Source of the DNA: Cheiracanthium punctorium
Lineage: Eukaryota; Arthropoda; Arachnida; Araneae; Cheiracanthiidae
NCBI GenBank assembly: GCA_038373885.1
Contig: JAWZYV010002491.1
Coordinates: 186,001-250,000 of the forward strand
Reading direction: 5' to 3'
DNA length: 64,000 nucleotides
The translations under genes and the position numbers were made by a program. This document shows, in pieces, positions 48,063 to 58,679 of this stretch (position 1 is the stretch's first letter; each line of letters begins with the position of its first letter). The notes beneath the pieces were generated by a model that was not told the DNA's origin, did not search any database, and saw nothing but the letters and a program-made list of their open reading frames with translations.

Positions 48063-48369
48063 CTTTGCTACTACAGCTCACCATTAATTAGGCAACTTCG
48101 ATCTGACACTTTCGGATGTAACTAAGAACGAACACTCTTCCCTCGAACCAGCGCAGGAACACCGTTTTTCCCCCCATTCGAAATTCGCTCGTTCAAAAGA
48201 GCGAGGTATCTTGAATCGAACAACGATCGAATATGGAACTAAGGCTAATTGGCATTGCTTTTTTCTGAACAAAGTTTTCTTGTTTAAATTTCTGGTTGTT
48301 TAAATTTCATGCATCCGAGTGCGAATACGGAAGATTTACTTCTTCAATCTGCGTCGAGCTATGGTCCAG

Positions 48370-48660
48370 GGTTCTAGCCAACCGCGGTGGTGTCGATCTA
48401 ACGGTCAGGCGTTTTGGGAGTTATTTATCCACACTTAGCATTCATACACATCATCTAAGGAATATACTTAACCACTCTTTGTTTTCACCTCCCAGCTCGC
48501 ATCCGCGACCTAACCGTTCGGAGGTTTCCTTGATTTCTCCGAAACTTAGCGTAAATATGGGTTAGGACCCATTGAAAACACACCCCCACGGAGGGCACCC
48601 CACCTATTGGCCTAGATCCCACTTATAGATAATTGTCTGTAATCCCACAACAACAACAAC
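48370..48660 (+). mobile_element. SINE-1 tandem or partly duplicated copy
   Basis: Two body segments occur in succession (GTCGATCTAACGGTCAGGCG at about 48390, and GACCTAACCGTTCGGAGG at about 48508). These are followed by ACTTAGCGTAAATATGGGTT and a terminal CACAACAACAACAACAC tail near 48648. Confidence 0.65.
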
Positions 48661-48797
48661 ACTGTTTTTCCTAATGGGCGGGGACTTGTTCATTAAGCAT
48701 CTTTGTCACTACTTAGGCCCGAATTACTGGCCATTTTATTACTGCGGCACCCAGTGGGTGGCCAGGGTTACTCCCCTATGAAGGAACGGGCAAGTAA

Positions 48798-48875
48798 ACT
48801 TCCAAGTCCAAGCCGGAAATTGAACCCGGCCTAAGGTGCGATAGAATGGTCCTTTAGCTACTACACCACTTAAGC
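48798..48875 (-). mobile_element. tRNA-like SINE head, second family
   Basis: The minus strand reads GCTTAAGTGGTGTAGTAGC (A-box-like) and then GGCCGGGTTCAATTTCCGGC (B box in a T-arm stem). A tRNA-derived fragment with a body different from SINE-1. Confidence 0.5.
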
Positions 48876-48985
48876 GTCAACCGCTCTTTTGTAAACAAAA
48901 TATTTTTGGAATATTTTTTTAGATAGAAACCAGCTCGAAAAGTTGAACTATAATATTGTGCGATATTGGAACGCAAATATTATTG

Positions 48986-49149
48986 CATAGTTGCCAAGTC
49001 TTCCGATTTTATCGGAAGATTTTCCACCACAATTTTTGAACAGATTTGCTTTACTTTAAAAATTTAGCATCAAATCGTAAACTTGAACTGCGAAGTAAAA
49101 ATTAGTGCTGGAAAATCTGCCGATGAAAGAGGAAGAGTTGGCAGTTATG
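48986..49149. mobile_element. MITE-C copy 2
   Basis: CATAGTTGCCAAGTCTTCCG at left, inverse AGGAAGAGTTGGCAGTTATG at right; GGAAGATTTTCCACCACAA and its near-inverse inside. Confidence 0.85.
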
Positions 49150-49189
49150 TATTATTTGGAGAAAGTAGTTGATTATTTTCCGTAGACCA

Positions 49190-49394
49190 CATATGGGCAA
49201 AGGGCGGCCTAGATATGGCCCGCCAAGGCTTTTGATCCGGCCCCGTAACATTTCAAATTTTCATAGACAATCCATATAAACCAAATCAAAATCCCATATA
49301 AATCCCACTTATACGACCCGCGACTTCGCCAACATCCTAAATTTTGGCCCGCAACTTTCCAAAGGTTGCCCGTAGCTGCCGTAGACACTGGAAG
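49190..49394. mobile_element. hAT (Charlie-like) MITE candidate
   Basis: One end has ATGGGCAAAGGGCGGCC with TGGCCCGCC, the other the inverse-type GGCCCGCAAC and TTGCCCGTAGCTGCCGTAGA. GGGCAAA-GCGGCC-GGCCCGC ends are known from Charlie-like hAT elements. No clear duplication was found. Confidence 0.4.
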
Positions 49395-50650
49395 CTCTGA
49401 CAACGATATTTAATTTAAAAATAAGTAATAATATGCATTCAACATTTTAAATCAATTTTCATAATCAAACAAATGTATCATATTTTCTGAAAATAATCAA
49501 TTTAAAAACTTTCATATTAAACTACATACTCTATGGAAAAACCAAAACACTATGCTCAAAAATAAAATTAGGCGTTATAGTAAAATACCATGTGGAGTAA
49601 ACTAAAAAACTCAAACTATAGACATTGATATAAATAATTTTTGCTATAGGAACACTTTTAATATTGTTATCCCTAGAAAACTTCCAATCACAGCTTTACT
49701 GAAAGCTACTAATTACTGTGGAACACAATTTACCTTTTTACATGAACAGTGTACACTTTACATATTTATTGCTATCCGCGACCACCAGGCACAGTGGAAC
49801 GAATGATTTTTGCTATATTTTAAGTCGAATATTCTTGTTTAAAATGTGGTTAGTTGTACTCCGTAGTAGTTGGCAGCTATACTTTTATGAACACTTCACT
49901 ATTTTCTCATTTCAACAAATAACACATCTGGAAATTTAGGGACTCCATTTAACTGAATACGATCTTGTATAACATAGTTTATTCCCTGTTATCTATCACC
50001 ACTAAGGAACTATTAAATGTATAAAACTACGTATTTTTTCAATTATTGGAAAGCTTTATGAGTGGATGTATTAAAGTGGATATTAACTTCTATGCAGAGA
50101 ATTGACACTCAGAACGGAAAATAAACAGATGGCGTTGATGTTTATCTTAAAAAACTTTCAAAGATAACTTTTATTTCTGTAGAATTCAAAATCTGATACA
50201 AAGATTTCTAATTTTTAGTTTCTATTTCTTCAACGATCAAAATATTTTCTTCTATTGATATTTGTTTAGAGCTCCCAAGAGGCTACCGAAACAGATTTGA
50301 AGACTTCAGTCACAGCAATTTATTCCAGAGAGTCAAGTCAAAAAAATGAATCGAATTTTTGATGAACCGTCAAAATATATTTTAGCATTCGAAAAGGCTT
50401 AGCATTATATAATTTTTGCTTCCACTTTCCCAAACGGGGAAGGCATCAAATGCGCCTAAAAAAACATTTTAATTTAAAACTGTAGAACATTTTACTTGCG
50501 TAATTTTATAGATGTCTAGTAAATCTTACATCTTAATTATTTTTAACTAAAAAGGGATTAAGATACCTCAACATATAGCTTTTACAATGACGTGTACAAT
50601 CAATGATGGATATGAATAGTTAAAATGTATGTAAAATGTAACTTAATATT
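49395..50650. other. Non-coding stretch with a MITE-B right half
   Basis: 49800-49881 is a MITE-B right end (TTAGTTGTACTCCGTAGTAG then TTGGCAGCTAT). The rest is AT-rich with nothing recognised. Confidence 0.5.
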
Positions 50651-50968
50651 TTTAGAAAGTGATTTTATCAACCTTTTAAGTAAATTAGGCAAGTTGCAGT
50701 ATTTAGGCTGATTAATTTTACCAACGATGCGAAAAATTCCATAACTGAGGATCGAACCTAGGACTTCCGCTTAACTTGCGGGTGATCTACCACTGAGCTA
50801 AATTGGTGCGATTCCTAGATGAAATTTCACGCAAGCATCAGCAGCAGTCCTGGGTTCGATTCCCAGCTCCGGAATTTTTCTTATCGTTGGTAAAATTAAT
50901 CAGCTTAAACACTCCAACTTAACTAACTTACTTGAAAGGTTGATAAACTCACTTTCTAAAAAAAAATG
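50651..50968. repeat. Head-to-head pair of tRNA-derived SINE copies
   Basis: Arms of ~115 bp (50651-50765 and 50848-50968) are inverted. Both contain a tRNA T-arm (GGTTCGATCC on minus, GGGTTCGATTCCC on plus) followed by TTATCGTTGGTAAAATTAAT-type sequence, ACTTACTTGAAAGGTTG and a T/A-rich end. Only the minus copy has the A-box part, next to the centre. Two SINEs joined at their tRNA heads, or a foldback made from one SINE. Confidence 0.7.
50731..50805 (-). pseudogene. tRNA-like sequence (tRNA-derived SINE head)
   Basis: Minus strand TTAGCTCAGTGGTAGATCAC (A box), an anticodon-like stem-loop CCGC-AAGTTAA-GCGG, then GGTTCGATCC (B box). The loop would give GTT (Asn-like), but base 33 is A rather than T. 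The D and T stems have mismatches and the acceptor ends do not pair, so this is not a functional tRNA. Confidence 0.6.
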
Positions 50969-51082
50969 AATAATTTCCACGGCATATCTGAGTTGTCGCG
51001 AATTATTTTATCTGTTCAGTATCGTTTGCAGAAGAAGGTGATAAGTTCCAACGGTGCTTGTACGACATTTGGATTTCACCTT

Positions 51083-51244
51083 CAGAGCTGCCAAGTCTCC
51101 GGCTTTTTCCGGGAGATTTCCCACCACAATTTTTAAACAGTTTTATTTTAGATTAAGTATTTGGACTTATTTTATGCATAAACTTGTAAGTAAAAATTGG
51201 TGGTGGGAAATCTCCCGAAAAAAGCCGGAGACTTGGCAGCTCTG
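51083..51244. mobile_element. MITE-C copy 3 (best preserved)
   Basis: 162 bp with ~46-bp near-perfect inverted ends, CAGAGCTGCCAAGTCTCCGG and its inverse. CACCTTC is repeated on both sides (51077-51083 and 51245-51251), a 6-7 bp target duplication. The high arm identity suggests the youngest copy here. Confidence 0.9.
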
Positions 51245-51771
51245 CACCTTCTATATTAAAGTTGTTTGGTACCTACTTAGATAATAGCAAGACTTTACGT
51301 TTTTAAGAATTCCACGAGCTTCATTTTTGACTGTATGATAAGTAGGGATCGACCGATACCAGATTTCAACCGATACCCGATACTTTTTTACAAGGACTGT
51401 ATACATATTTTTATACAAATTTTAACATATCACAGCTACCAAAGATTTTCCGCCATTAATATTTACATAGCAATTTATGCTTAAAATAAGGCCAAATTTC
51501 TAGTGCAAGCTGTTTAAAATTGTGGTGGAAAACTCTCGAAAATTTCGAAAAAGTTGGCAATTATGTTGTATAGACCCCGTTTCCAATCACTTGCATTTGG
51601 AGAAATTTTTCTCTGTGTCTACATTTTTCCGAATGTAACTGACAGGAAATAAGGTTCCATGTAAAATTCAATTTTCTATGTTGATATGTATACAGCCCTT
51701 TGTAAAAAAGTATCGGGTATCGGTTAAAAAATAGTATCGGTCGATCCCTAAACATTTTACCTCTACTAATA

Positions 51772-51945
51772 CAGATGTCGATATCCGGAATATAATTAAC
51801 CACTTTTTGCAAACAGTATTTTTTTAAATACTTTATTAAATGATAAACAGTCCGCACCTTCAGCTTCGAAATTTCGACATAGCGTAAGCCAAAATGTACT
51901 GTTTAAAAAATGTGATTAATTACTTTCCGGAGCAGTTGGCAACTG
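51772..51945. mobile_element. MITE-B copy inside hAT composite
   Basis: ATATCCGGAATATAATTAAC at left and inverse TTTCCGGAGCAGTTGGCAAC at right; the reverse-complement partner of 36941-37095. Confidence 0.65.
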
Positions 51946-52375
51946 TACTACTAGTCAAGAACATTCAAGGTGGAATTCAGAGAACAATATTTAAAAATTC
52001 AATATATGCTTACGGAAAGTGTGTTTAAAAAAAAAAAACACGACTGAGTACATTGAGAAAGGCTCTTATGCGAGGTACTGCTTACCACATTTAAACCAAA
52101 TACATGCCCCGTTTTCTTTTCGAAATCAAAAAACAATTAATGCAATTAATAATGTATTATACATTCACTCAAGAATGTTATTAATATTGTGTGACCCCGC
52201 TTACACACACACACACACAGAAAAAAAAGAACGAACAGGCTTGCATAACTTAACAATAATTAATTAACTTCTTTTTCATACTTCACATGAATGAGAATGA
52301 AATCAACATGAAAGGTAAGAGCAAACATAATGGCATTGTTGTAATTGTTGATTGACGAGCGATTGCGATGCAATT

Positions 52376-52819
52376 CAACACCTTCTACATAGAGAAAGCC
52401 TAACAACTCCAGCTTTAACGACATCATTAGGCTTACGTAAGTGTCGTTAATACAGTTTTCATTTCACAAAGTAAAACTGTCTAAAATAATTGGTGAATGC
52501 TACAAATATTAGAAAATATCTTAAATTAAACAGTAAAATTAAAGTACCTTTCTCGTACGAAATTATTCGTCCTGATCTATTTCCTTGTCATATTATCTAA
52601 TTAGTCACAGTTAAAAACTGTCATTTGCCTTAAAATTTTATTTTTTAATCCCAAGTTATTAAAATATTGCTATTCATAAGTAAATTCAAAAGAAATTTTT
52701 TAATAGTTTTATTTTGTGTGTACAAAGAAAAAAAAAAAACTGTTACTAGTAGGCAGATTCTTGACGTCAAACTTTGATGACGTAGGAGTTGTAAGGCTTT
52801 CTATGTCTAGGAAGTGTTG
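52376..52819. mobile_element. MITE-A copy 5 inside hAT composite
   Basis: CAACACCTTCTACATAGAG at left, inverse TATGTCTAGGAAGTGTTG at right; partner of 36152-36585. Confidence 0.75.
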
Positions 52820-54085
52820 TCAAAACCCAATGCGCTCACGGTAATCTCACATGCTGAACATGGAAATAGTTAACAGGATGAACTAGGTGCCCGTAGTAAC
52901 GTAGAATAAGTTGTGTCACTCCGTTGCGATGATAGAGGCTTTAATAAGGAAGCCGTCCTTTCATGATCCTCGTTACACAACCGCACAGTAGACTCCGTAA
53001 GTCGAAAACTTATCCGTTAAACTTAAGACAATTGAACTATATTTGTGGTTGCTTAAGTTTAAACACATGATAATAATAGATTAAATCAATGGCAGGTTTT
53101 CAAAAATTTTTAGCAGCTGTCAAATTATTACATATTATAGTGTCGATGAACACTGAAAAATAAACCAATGAATGTCAAACACATAAAATAAAAGTTCTCG
53201 CAATCTATACCCTCAAAGAATACAACTGTAGATTTACAGATTCTGGCAACTCATTCCCAGATATAACAATGAAAAACGTATTAATTATTCATTAAAACTT
53301 ATATTGATTCTAAATGCTACAAAGACTGCAATTTAAGCTTACATCTACAGTTACAAACATTTTTTAATATTCTCGATAACACTTGTAATTCCATTAAGAT
53401 ACTTTTATACCAGAGATATAAGAGAAATGCACGTTGAGCATTCACTAAAACTTTTATTAATTCTAAATACTGCAAAGACTTTTTCTGCACACTCATTTCA
53501 AGCATAATCTGGGAAATAGTTCTAATTTTCAAAACTATTTGGAACACGTATTGTGGAAAAGCTTTCATTTTTGAAACACGAAGGTGCAATATTTCTGTAC
53601 TTCCAGTTTTCTATACCTTAACATTAAAATCTCTATTAGACATGTTTGTAGCAAAAATAATAATTTCTAGGGCTCGACCGATACCATATTTTAACCGATA
53701 CCCGATACTTTTTTACAAAGGGCTGCATACATATCAACATAGAAAATTGAATTTTACATGGAACCTAATTTTCCTGTCACTTACATTCCGGAAAATTTTG
53801 ACACACAGAAAAGTTTCTCCAAATGCAAGAGATGGGAAACGTGGTCTATATAACATAACTGCCAACTTTCGGGAGTTTTATACCTCAATTTTAAACAACT
53901 TGCACTAATTGCTGAAATTAAATTTGGCCTTATTTTAAGCATAAATTGCTATGTAAAAATTAGTGGTGGAAAATCTTTGGTAGCTGTGATATGTTAAATT
54001 TTGTATTATAATATGTATACAGTCTCTTGTAAAAAAGTATCGGGTATCGGTTGAAATCTGGTATTGGTCGATCCCTAATGATAAG

Positions 54086-54678
54086 TGATCGTTATTCCAG
54101 TATGTTCGGAAACTTTGATTAAAATTTACTTTCTATACAGATTTTTAATTTTGATCTTAAGAAAATATATTACTGGCACTGAACACTTCAGTTGGACAAC
54201 ACTTAATTGGAATTTCATAAATTAACAAAAAACTATCCAACATTGACTAGTTTTCCGCTTTTTGAATGTTAAACAAATCGAAAACCGGAAAATTAGTCAA
54301 TGTATTTCATCAGAATGTGTAGTAAAATGAACTACATGCTTTACATGGAATCAGCCAAAACGCGTACACACAAAACTAGAAGTATTAGACGTTACGGTAA
54401 AATATAATGAGTTGTAAAAGAAAAGAGCGAATGCTGTTATCGAAACAATAGTCGCATTTTAAAGAATACTCACTAACTGAACAGCGATATTATCCATGAT
54501 AATGAGAATGGCAGAGAGTTTTAACGAGTTTCTTCAAGTTCCGATTTTTGTTGCCTACTTTATACATGGGCCTTTTAGGATACCATGTAACCTCGCTGAC
54601 TTTACATGTCTTAAATATAAATAAAACAACAAACGACTTATTTGGCTTTACTAGCAGTAGAATGCATTTGACATCTGT
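54086..54678. other. Non-coding AT-rich stretch
   Basis: No recognised repeat or coding region. Confidence 0.35.
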
Positions 54679-54830
54679 CACAAACACTTTTCACAAACCT
54701 TGCCCTTCACCCTACGTAAGAGCTCCACATCCACATTTGTATGCAAGTAAAATCTCCACTCTATCTGCCTTTAAAATGGCTTTATTGTGATAAACAACAA
54801 GACTGTATAGGTAGAAATATAAGACTGTAT

Positions 54831-54873
<43 letters not shown>

Positions 54874-55220
54874 CATACATACGCGTGTGTGATTAGAGAG
54901 GGAAGAAAATACATTTTGTAAGACAAAAAAAATCCTCATAGGGGAGGGGGTTCTAACCCCCCTCCCCGTGTTTACAATACTGGCTGGTTCGAATTTATAT
55001 GTTAAAACATTAAACCTGTCAAATAATATAAATCAACCAGTGCACCATAAACCTATTAAAAGCATTTATTTCATAACATTATTTCTACCTATGCAGTCTT
55101 GTTGTTTATCACAATAAAGCCATTTTAAAGGCAGATAGAGTGGAGATTTTACTTGCATACAAATGTGGATGTGAAGCTCTTACGTAGGGTGAAGGGCAAG
55201 GTTTGTGAAAAGTGTTTGTG
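54679..55220. repeat. Inverted repeat with ~140-bp nearly identical arms
   Basis: 54679-54819 (CACAAACACTTTTCACAAAC to GGTAGAAAT) is the reverse complement of 55081-55220 with very few mismatches. The ~260-bp loop holds a TA microsatellite (about 54834-54868), CATACATACATAC and a G-run/C-run pair (GGGGAGGGGG, CCCCCCTCCCC). It may be a young MITE or a local inverted duplication. Confidence 0.85.
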
Positions 55221-55239
55221 TATATATATATATATATGA

Positions 55240-55292
55240 GTTGCGGTAGTCAAAACCCCTCCCCCATGAAAAATTTCTCGCTACGCCACTGG
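55240..55292. mobile_element. hAT MITE fragment
   Basis: AAACCCCTCCCCCATGAAAA then TTTCTCGCTACGCCACTGG, the C-rich arm and inverse terminus of the family at 45824-45975. Only one end is present. Confidence 0.55.
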
Positions 55293-55344
55293 AACCAGCA
55301 AAATACCGGTTGTTTAAAGCAGGTTGTTTTACCGGTTGTTTGCC

Positions 55345-55524
55345 ATCCATGCCAACCATTACGGTACATGATTTACCACTTCTATAAACAGCCAATTTCT
55401 TAAAAAATATTTTCAAAACAGTAATCAACTTACACGATAAACATACAAATTTTGCTTTATCCTAAGTCGAAAGATTCTGTTCTCAAAAAGTCGTTAATGA
55501 TATTCCATAATGTTTGTCATCTCT
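55345..55524. mobile_element. MITE-B copy
   Basis: CATGCCAACCATTACGGTAC at left, inverse ATTCCATAATGTTTGTCATC at right; diverged. Confidence 0.55.
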
Positions 55525-55930
55525 GTTATAGCAAAAGTTAAACTAATGAAGGTTACACAGAGCCCTTTGTAGTACAAATAATTCGTTGAAACCTAGTTTG
55601 TACGTTATATGGGCGATGGGAAAATAAAATCTAAAAAAAAAACCTCGTTGTGATTGGGCAAACACTAGTCATTCTGTAGAAAACAACTTTGTCTCAAACA
55701 AATAAGCTAAAATTTAAAGAGTTGATTTCATGCTTAATAAAATCTTTTATAAGAAATTATGATTTATAACATTAAATCTAGAATTTAAAAAAATAAACAT
55801 ACTTTCATTTTGAATTATTGCATTTGCGAAAGATACAAAATTTTCATGCATTTCGATACTTTTAACAAATGCACTTTATAGGAGAAAAATAATTGTTGAA
55901 CACTAGCTCTTCGTACATAATCCATTGATA

Positions 55931-56109
55931 GAGTTGTCAACAGCTCTGGAATAAAATTAACTGCTTTTTTTAAAGAGCAATTTTGGTTTAAATTATGCCA
56001 AAAATTCGAAGCTAAGCGTGCGAGGGGATTATCATTTTGAAAGAATATTTAAAGAAATTGCTGTATGCAGAAAGTTGTTAATTACATACTGTAGTAGTTG
56101 GCAACTCTG
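55931..56109. mobile_element. MITE-B copy
   Basis: GAGTTGTCAACAGCTCTGGA at left and inverse TACTGTAGTAGTTGGCAACTC at right, with AAAATTAACTGCTTTTTTTA and AGTTGTTAATTACAT inside. Confidence 0.65.
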
Positions 56110-57075
56110 TATAGAAGTTTTAAAATAAAGAATTTGTTTAAAATACGGATTTCAGTTCTTTTACTAGCACATTACAATAAGTGTATCTAGTTGCATCACT
56201 TCAAGCATTTAAGTAAATAAATGCTGAAGGTTACACACTTTAGCACACTAAAATTTTCTTTATCTTCCAGCCTCATTTTCCAAAGTGGCGTATAAATTTT
56301 ACGATGTACCTGATACCCACGGAAAGAGAATTTTAAAATTTTCTCATGCAGATGCGTTATTTTGTAATCAAAAACCTATCGGGTGAAATTATTGTATTTT
56401 ACTGACTAAGCGTACGTTAATTAAGACGGGAGTTTTTTCTCGGTATGGGTCATTGGTGAAACAATTATATAAATGTTCAATTGGTAAGTAATTCTTGATT
56501 TTTCGGAAACGCATAAGCCTTATTATAAGATTAAAAGTAGTAAAACGATAAAGAAATACTAATATTAAAATTTTGTAACATATCCGGATACCTCTTATTA
56601 AACATTTTTCTGCGTAGACACACTTTCATCTTTACTTTTAAAATCTTGAATTTTAGGCATTTCATCCCTTGCCGGTTCAATTTTTTAGAATTGGAAGGTC
56701 AAAAAATGTCAATTTTTTATTCATATTTTGTATATATACATTTTTAAAACATAATAACACTATTCTTTTATAAGATTGCCTAAATCGTGTATAGTTCTAC
56801 CGTCTAGAGGGCAGAAAAGTAAATAGAAGTGTTTGAAAGCAAAACGAAATAATTCGGGAAATATTACAGAAAAAGAAAATCCTACTGCCCGAGCTACACT
56901 CGGGATTATCCAGAATGGAATATTTTACCAGTCCGAGTTCAGCTCTGGAAAATCCGGTAAGGGGTTACTATATAAGGTGGAATTTTATTAGCAAACCAAA
57001 CGTTCGCGCAACAGCCTACGTGGAATAAAGACTTCTGTTGTCTATCAATGCCTTCGCAATCATGGGCTCTGCGTT
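56110..57075. other. Non-coding stretch; possible solo LTR at 56790-57075
   Basis: 56110-56250 resembles 47220-47350. Near 56966 a TATATAAGG box is followed by AATAAA (57027) and a segment ending GCGTTACA. That layout can occur in LTRs, but no partner, target duplication or coding supports it. Confidence 0.25.
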
Positions 57076-57083
57076 ACAGAAGT

Positions 57084-57263
57084 CATAGGTGCCAAGTATT
57101 ACGGAATATAATCAACCACTTTTTGTAAACAGTAACTTCTTTTATATTTTTCCATAAGAGCAATCCGGTCACGCTTTTAACTCAGAAATTTTGCGATATT
57201 TTAAACAGAAAATTACCGTCCACCAAAAGTGGTTAATTATATTCCGTAATACTTGGCAGTTGT
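57084..57263. mobile_element. MITE-B copy with perfect 8-bp duplication
   Basis: 180-bp palindrome, CATAGGTGCCAAGTATTACG to the inverse CGTAATACTTGGCAGTTGT. It is flanked by ACAGAAGT at 57076-57083 and 57264-57271, which assigns the family to hAT. Confidence 0.92.
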
Positions 57264-57344
57264 ACAGAAGTATTTGCCTCGGAAAGGTAGTCAGCCTGAC
57301 TTGTCAGCCCCAGGATTTACTCCTCCAGCAAGCCTGGCTCTCAC

Positions 57345-57763
57345 CTCCTAGATATAGAATGCCTGAGAACAGAAACTTTTGCGTCATCAGTAGGTCCACT
57401 AAATGACGTCAACACACATTCATTTTCACATAGTAAAACTGTTCAAAGTTTGTGGTGAATTTACTACCGCATAAAGCTTTTTAATGATTCAAAATAGAAA
57501 ATTTAATTTTACGACAAACAGGAAATTTTAACTATCGCCAATTATATAATATGATATAGAAATAGATCATAATAAATAATTTTTTATCAGAAAGGTATTT
57601 TAATTTTTATCTTCAACTTAAAATATTTTCTAAAATTTGTATCAACCACCAGAAATTCTAAATAGTTTTACTTTATGAACGAAAAACTGTGTGACGTCAT
57701 CTTAGAAGACCTAGTGATGACGTAAAAGCTTCTGTTCTCAGGCCTTCTATATCTAGAGGTGGT
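57345..57763. mobile_element. MITE-A copy 8 with perfect 8-bp duplication
   Basis: CTCCTAGATATAGAATGCCT to the inverse GGCCTTCTATATCTAGAGGT, flanked by GCTCTCAC at 57337-57344 and 57764-57771. TGACGTCA lies in both halves (about 57404 and 57693). The 8-bp duplication supports a hAT origin. Confidence 0.92.
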
Positions 57764-57814
57764 GCTCTCACTCAAGGAATGAAAGGCTGAATCAATTTTG
57801 CCCTGCACGGAAAT

Positions 57815-57885
57815 TAAACCCTAGTTTAAGCCAGAAATCGATCCCGGACCTTGGTATATTATGTTTTATAAGTTATACACTACTG
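57815..57885 (-). mobile_element. tRNA-like SINE fragment
   Basis: The minus strand reads GACACAGTAGTGTATAAC (A-box-like) and GGTCCGGGATCGATTTCTGG (B-box-like, T-arm). Short and degenerate. Confidence 0.35.
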
Positions 57886-58679
57886 TGTCATTTTGTCAAG
57901 TGTGTCTTAACCTTTCATTAAAAATGTAGTTCATGACTAACATACCTTTAAAAAGTGCTTTAAAAAGGTATTAAATGTCATAAATATATGTCAGAAATCA
58001 ATTTAGTACAAATGAAATAGCGATATAAAAACCAAGGAGTTTAAAGTTATACATGGGTCAGGGTACTTATAATTATGTTTATTCAAACTGCGTGTTTTTT
58101 TTTCTTTTAAATCACCAAGTGATATTCTGTTATCACTGACAATCAAGGTTGGTTTAAAGTTCTTTTTTTAAAGTTTAAGCATTTTTTAAAGTTTAAGCAT
58201 TGTTTAAACTTTATAGGAAAGAAGTAAAAACTAAATGCAGTAAAAATATATCGGATACTGTAGTAGTTAACAGGGAATTTTTTAATAAGTATTTTATCTA
58301 CGAAAATTCGACGGGAAGAGCATTTTTAAGAGTTAAAATTAAATTTCACTTTTTTCTACATTATACAAGAACTTTTGCGTATCGCACGTTTGCATGACAT
58401 AGATACATGCTTTATCTTAAATATAAAAAGAAGTATGGGTGATTTATTAAGCAAAGTTTGCTGAAGAATCTGGCATTCCAGTTGATAGAAACTTTACTAA
58501 AAACATTTACCCCTCACACTTCGTTTGAAAGGAGGACCTCGGATTTGTTACAATGAAATCAAAGCGAGTACAAAGGAAGTACTAGTACTTAGTTCTACAA
58601 TTGAACGCCAGAATCTAGCAGCACTAACAACACAACAGTTAATCGGAAAAAACTACTTGGATTACAGCAGGAAAAAAGG
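57886..58679. other. Non-coding stretch
   Basis: AT-rich, with a small local duplication (AAAGTTTAAGCATT twice, 58166-58200). The 103-codon frame at 58525-58836 overlaps the tandem repeat that follows and has no recognisable domain. Confidence 0.35.

Larger units (their letters stand above)
51343..54077 (-). mobile_element. hAT-type composite element, copy 2
   Basis: 2735 bp, inverted relative to 34877-37507. Ends TAGGGATCGACCGATACC and the inverse GGTATTGGTCGATCCCTA, flanked by a perfect 8-bp duplication ATGATAAG (51335-51342 and 54078-54085). Contains the same ~400-bp end units (51343-51749 and about 53670-54077), MITE-B (51772-51945), CA microsatellite (about 52204-52219) and MITE-A (52376-52819). 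No transposase, so mobilised in trans. Confidence 0.88.

Noticed and set aside
50731..50805. Functional tRNA-Asn gene
   Set aside because: A and B boxes are present, but the D, T and acceptor stems are mismatched, base 33 is A, and the sequence is the head of a repeated SINE.
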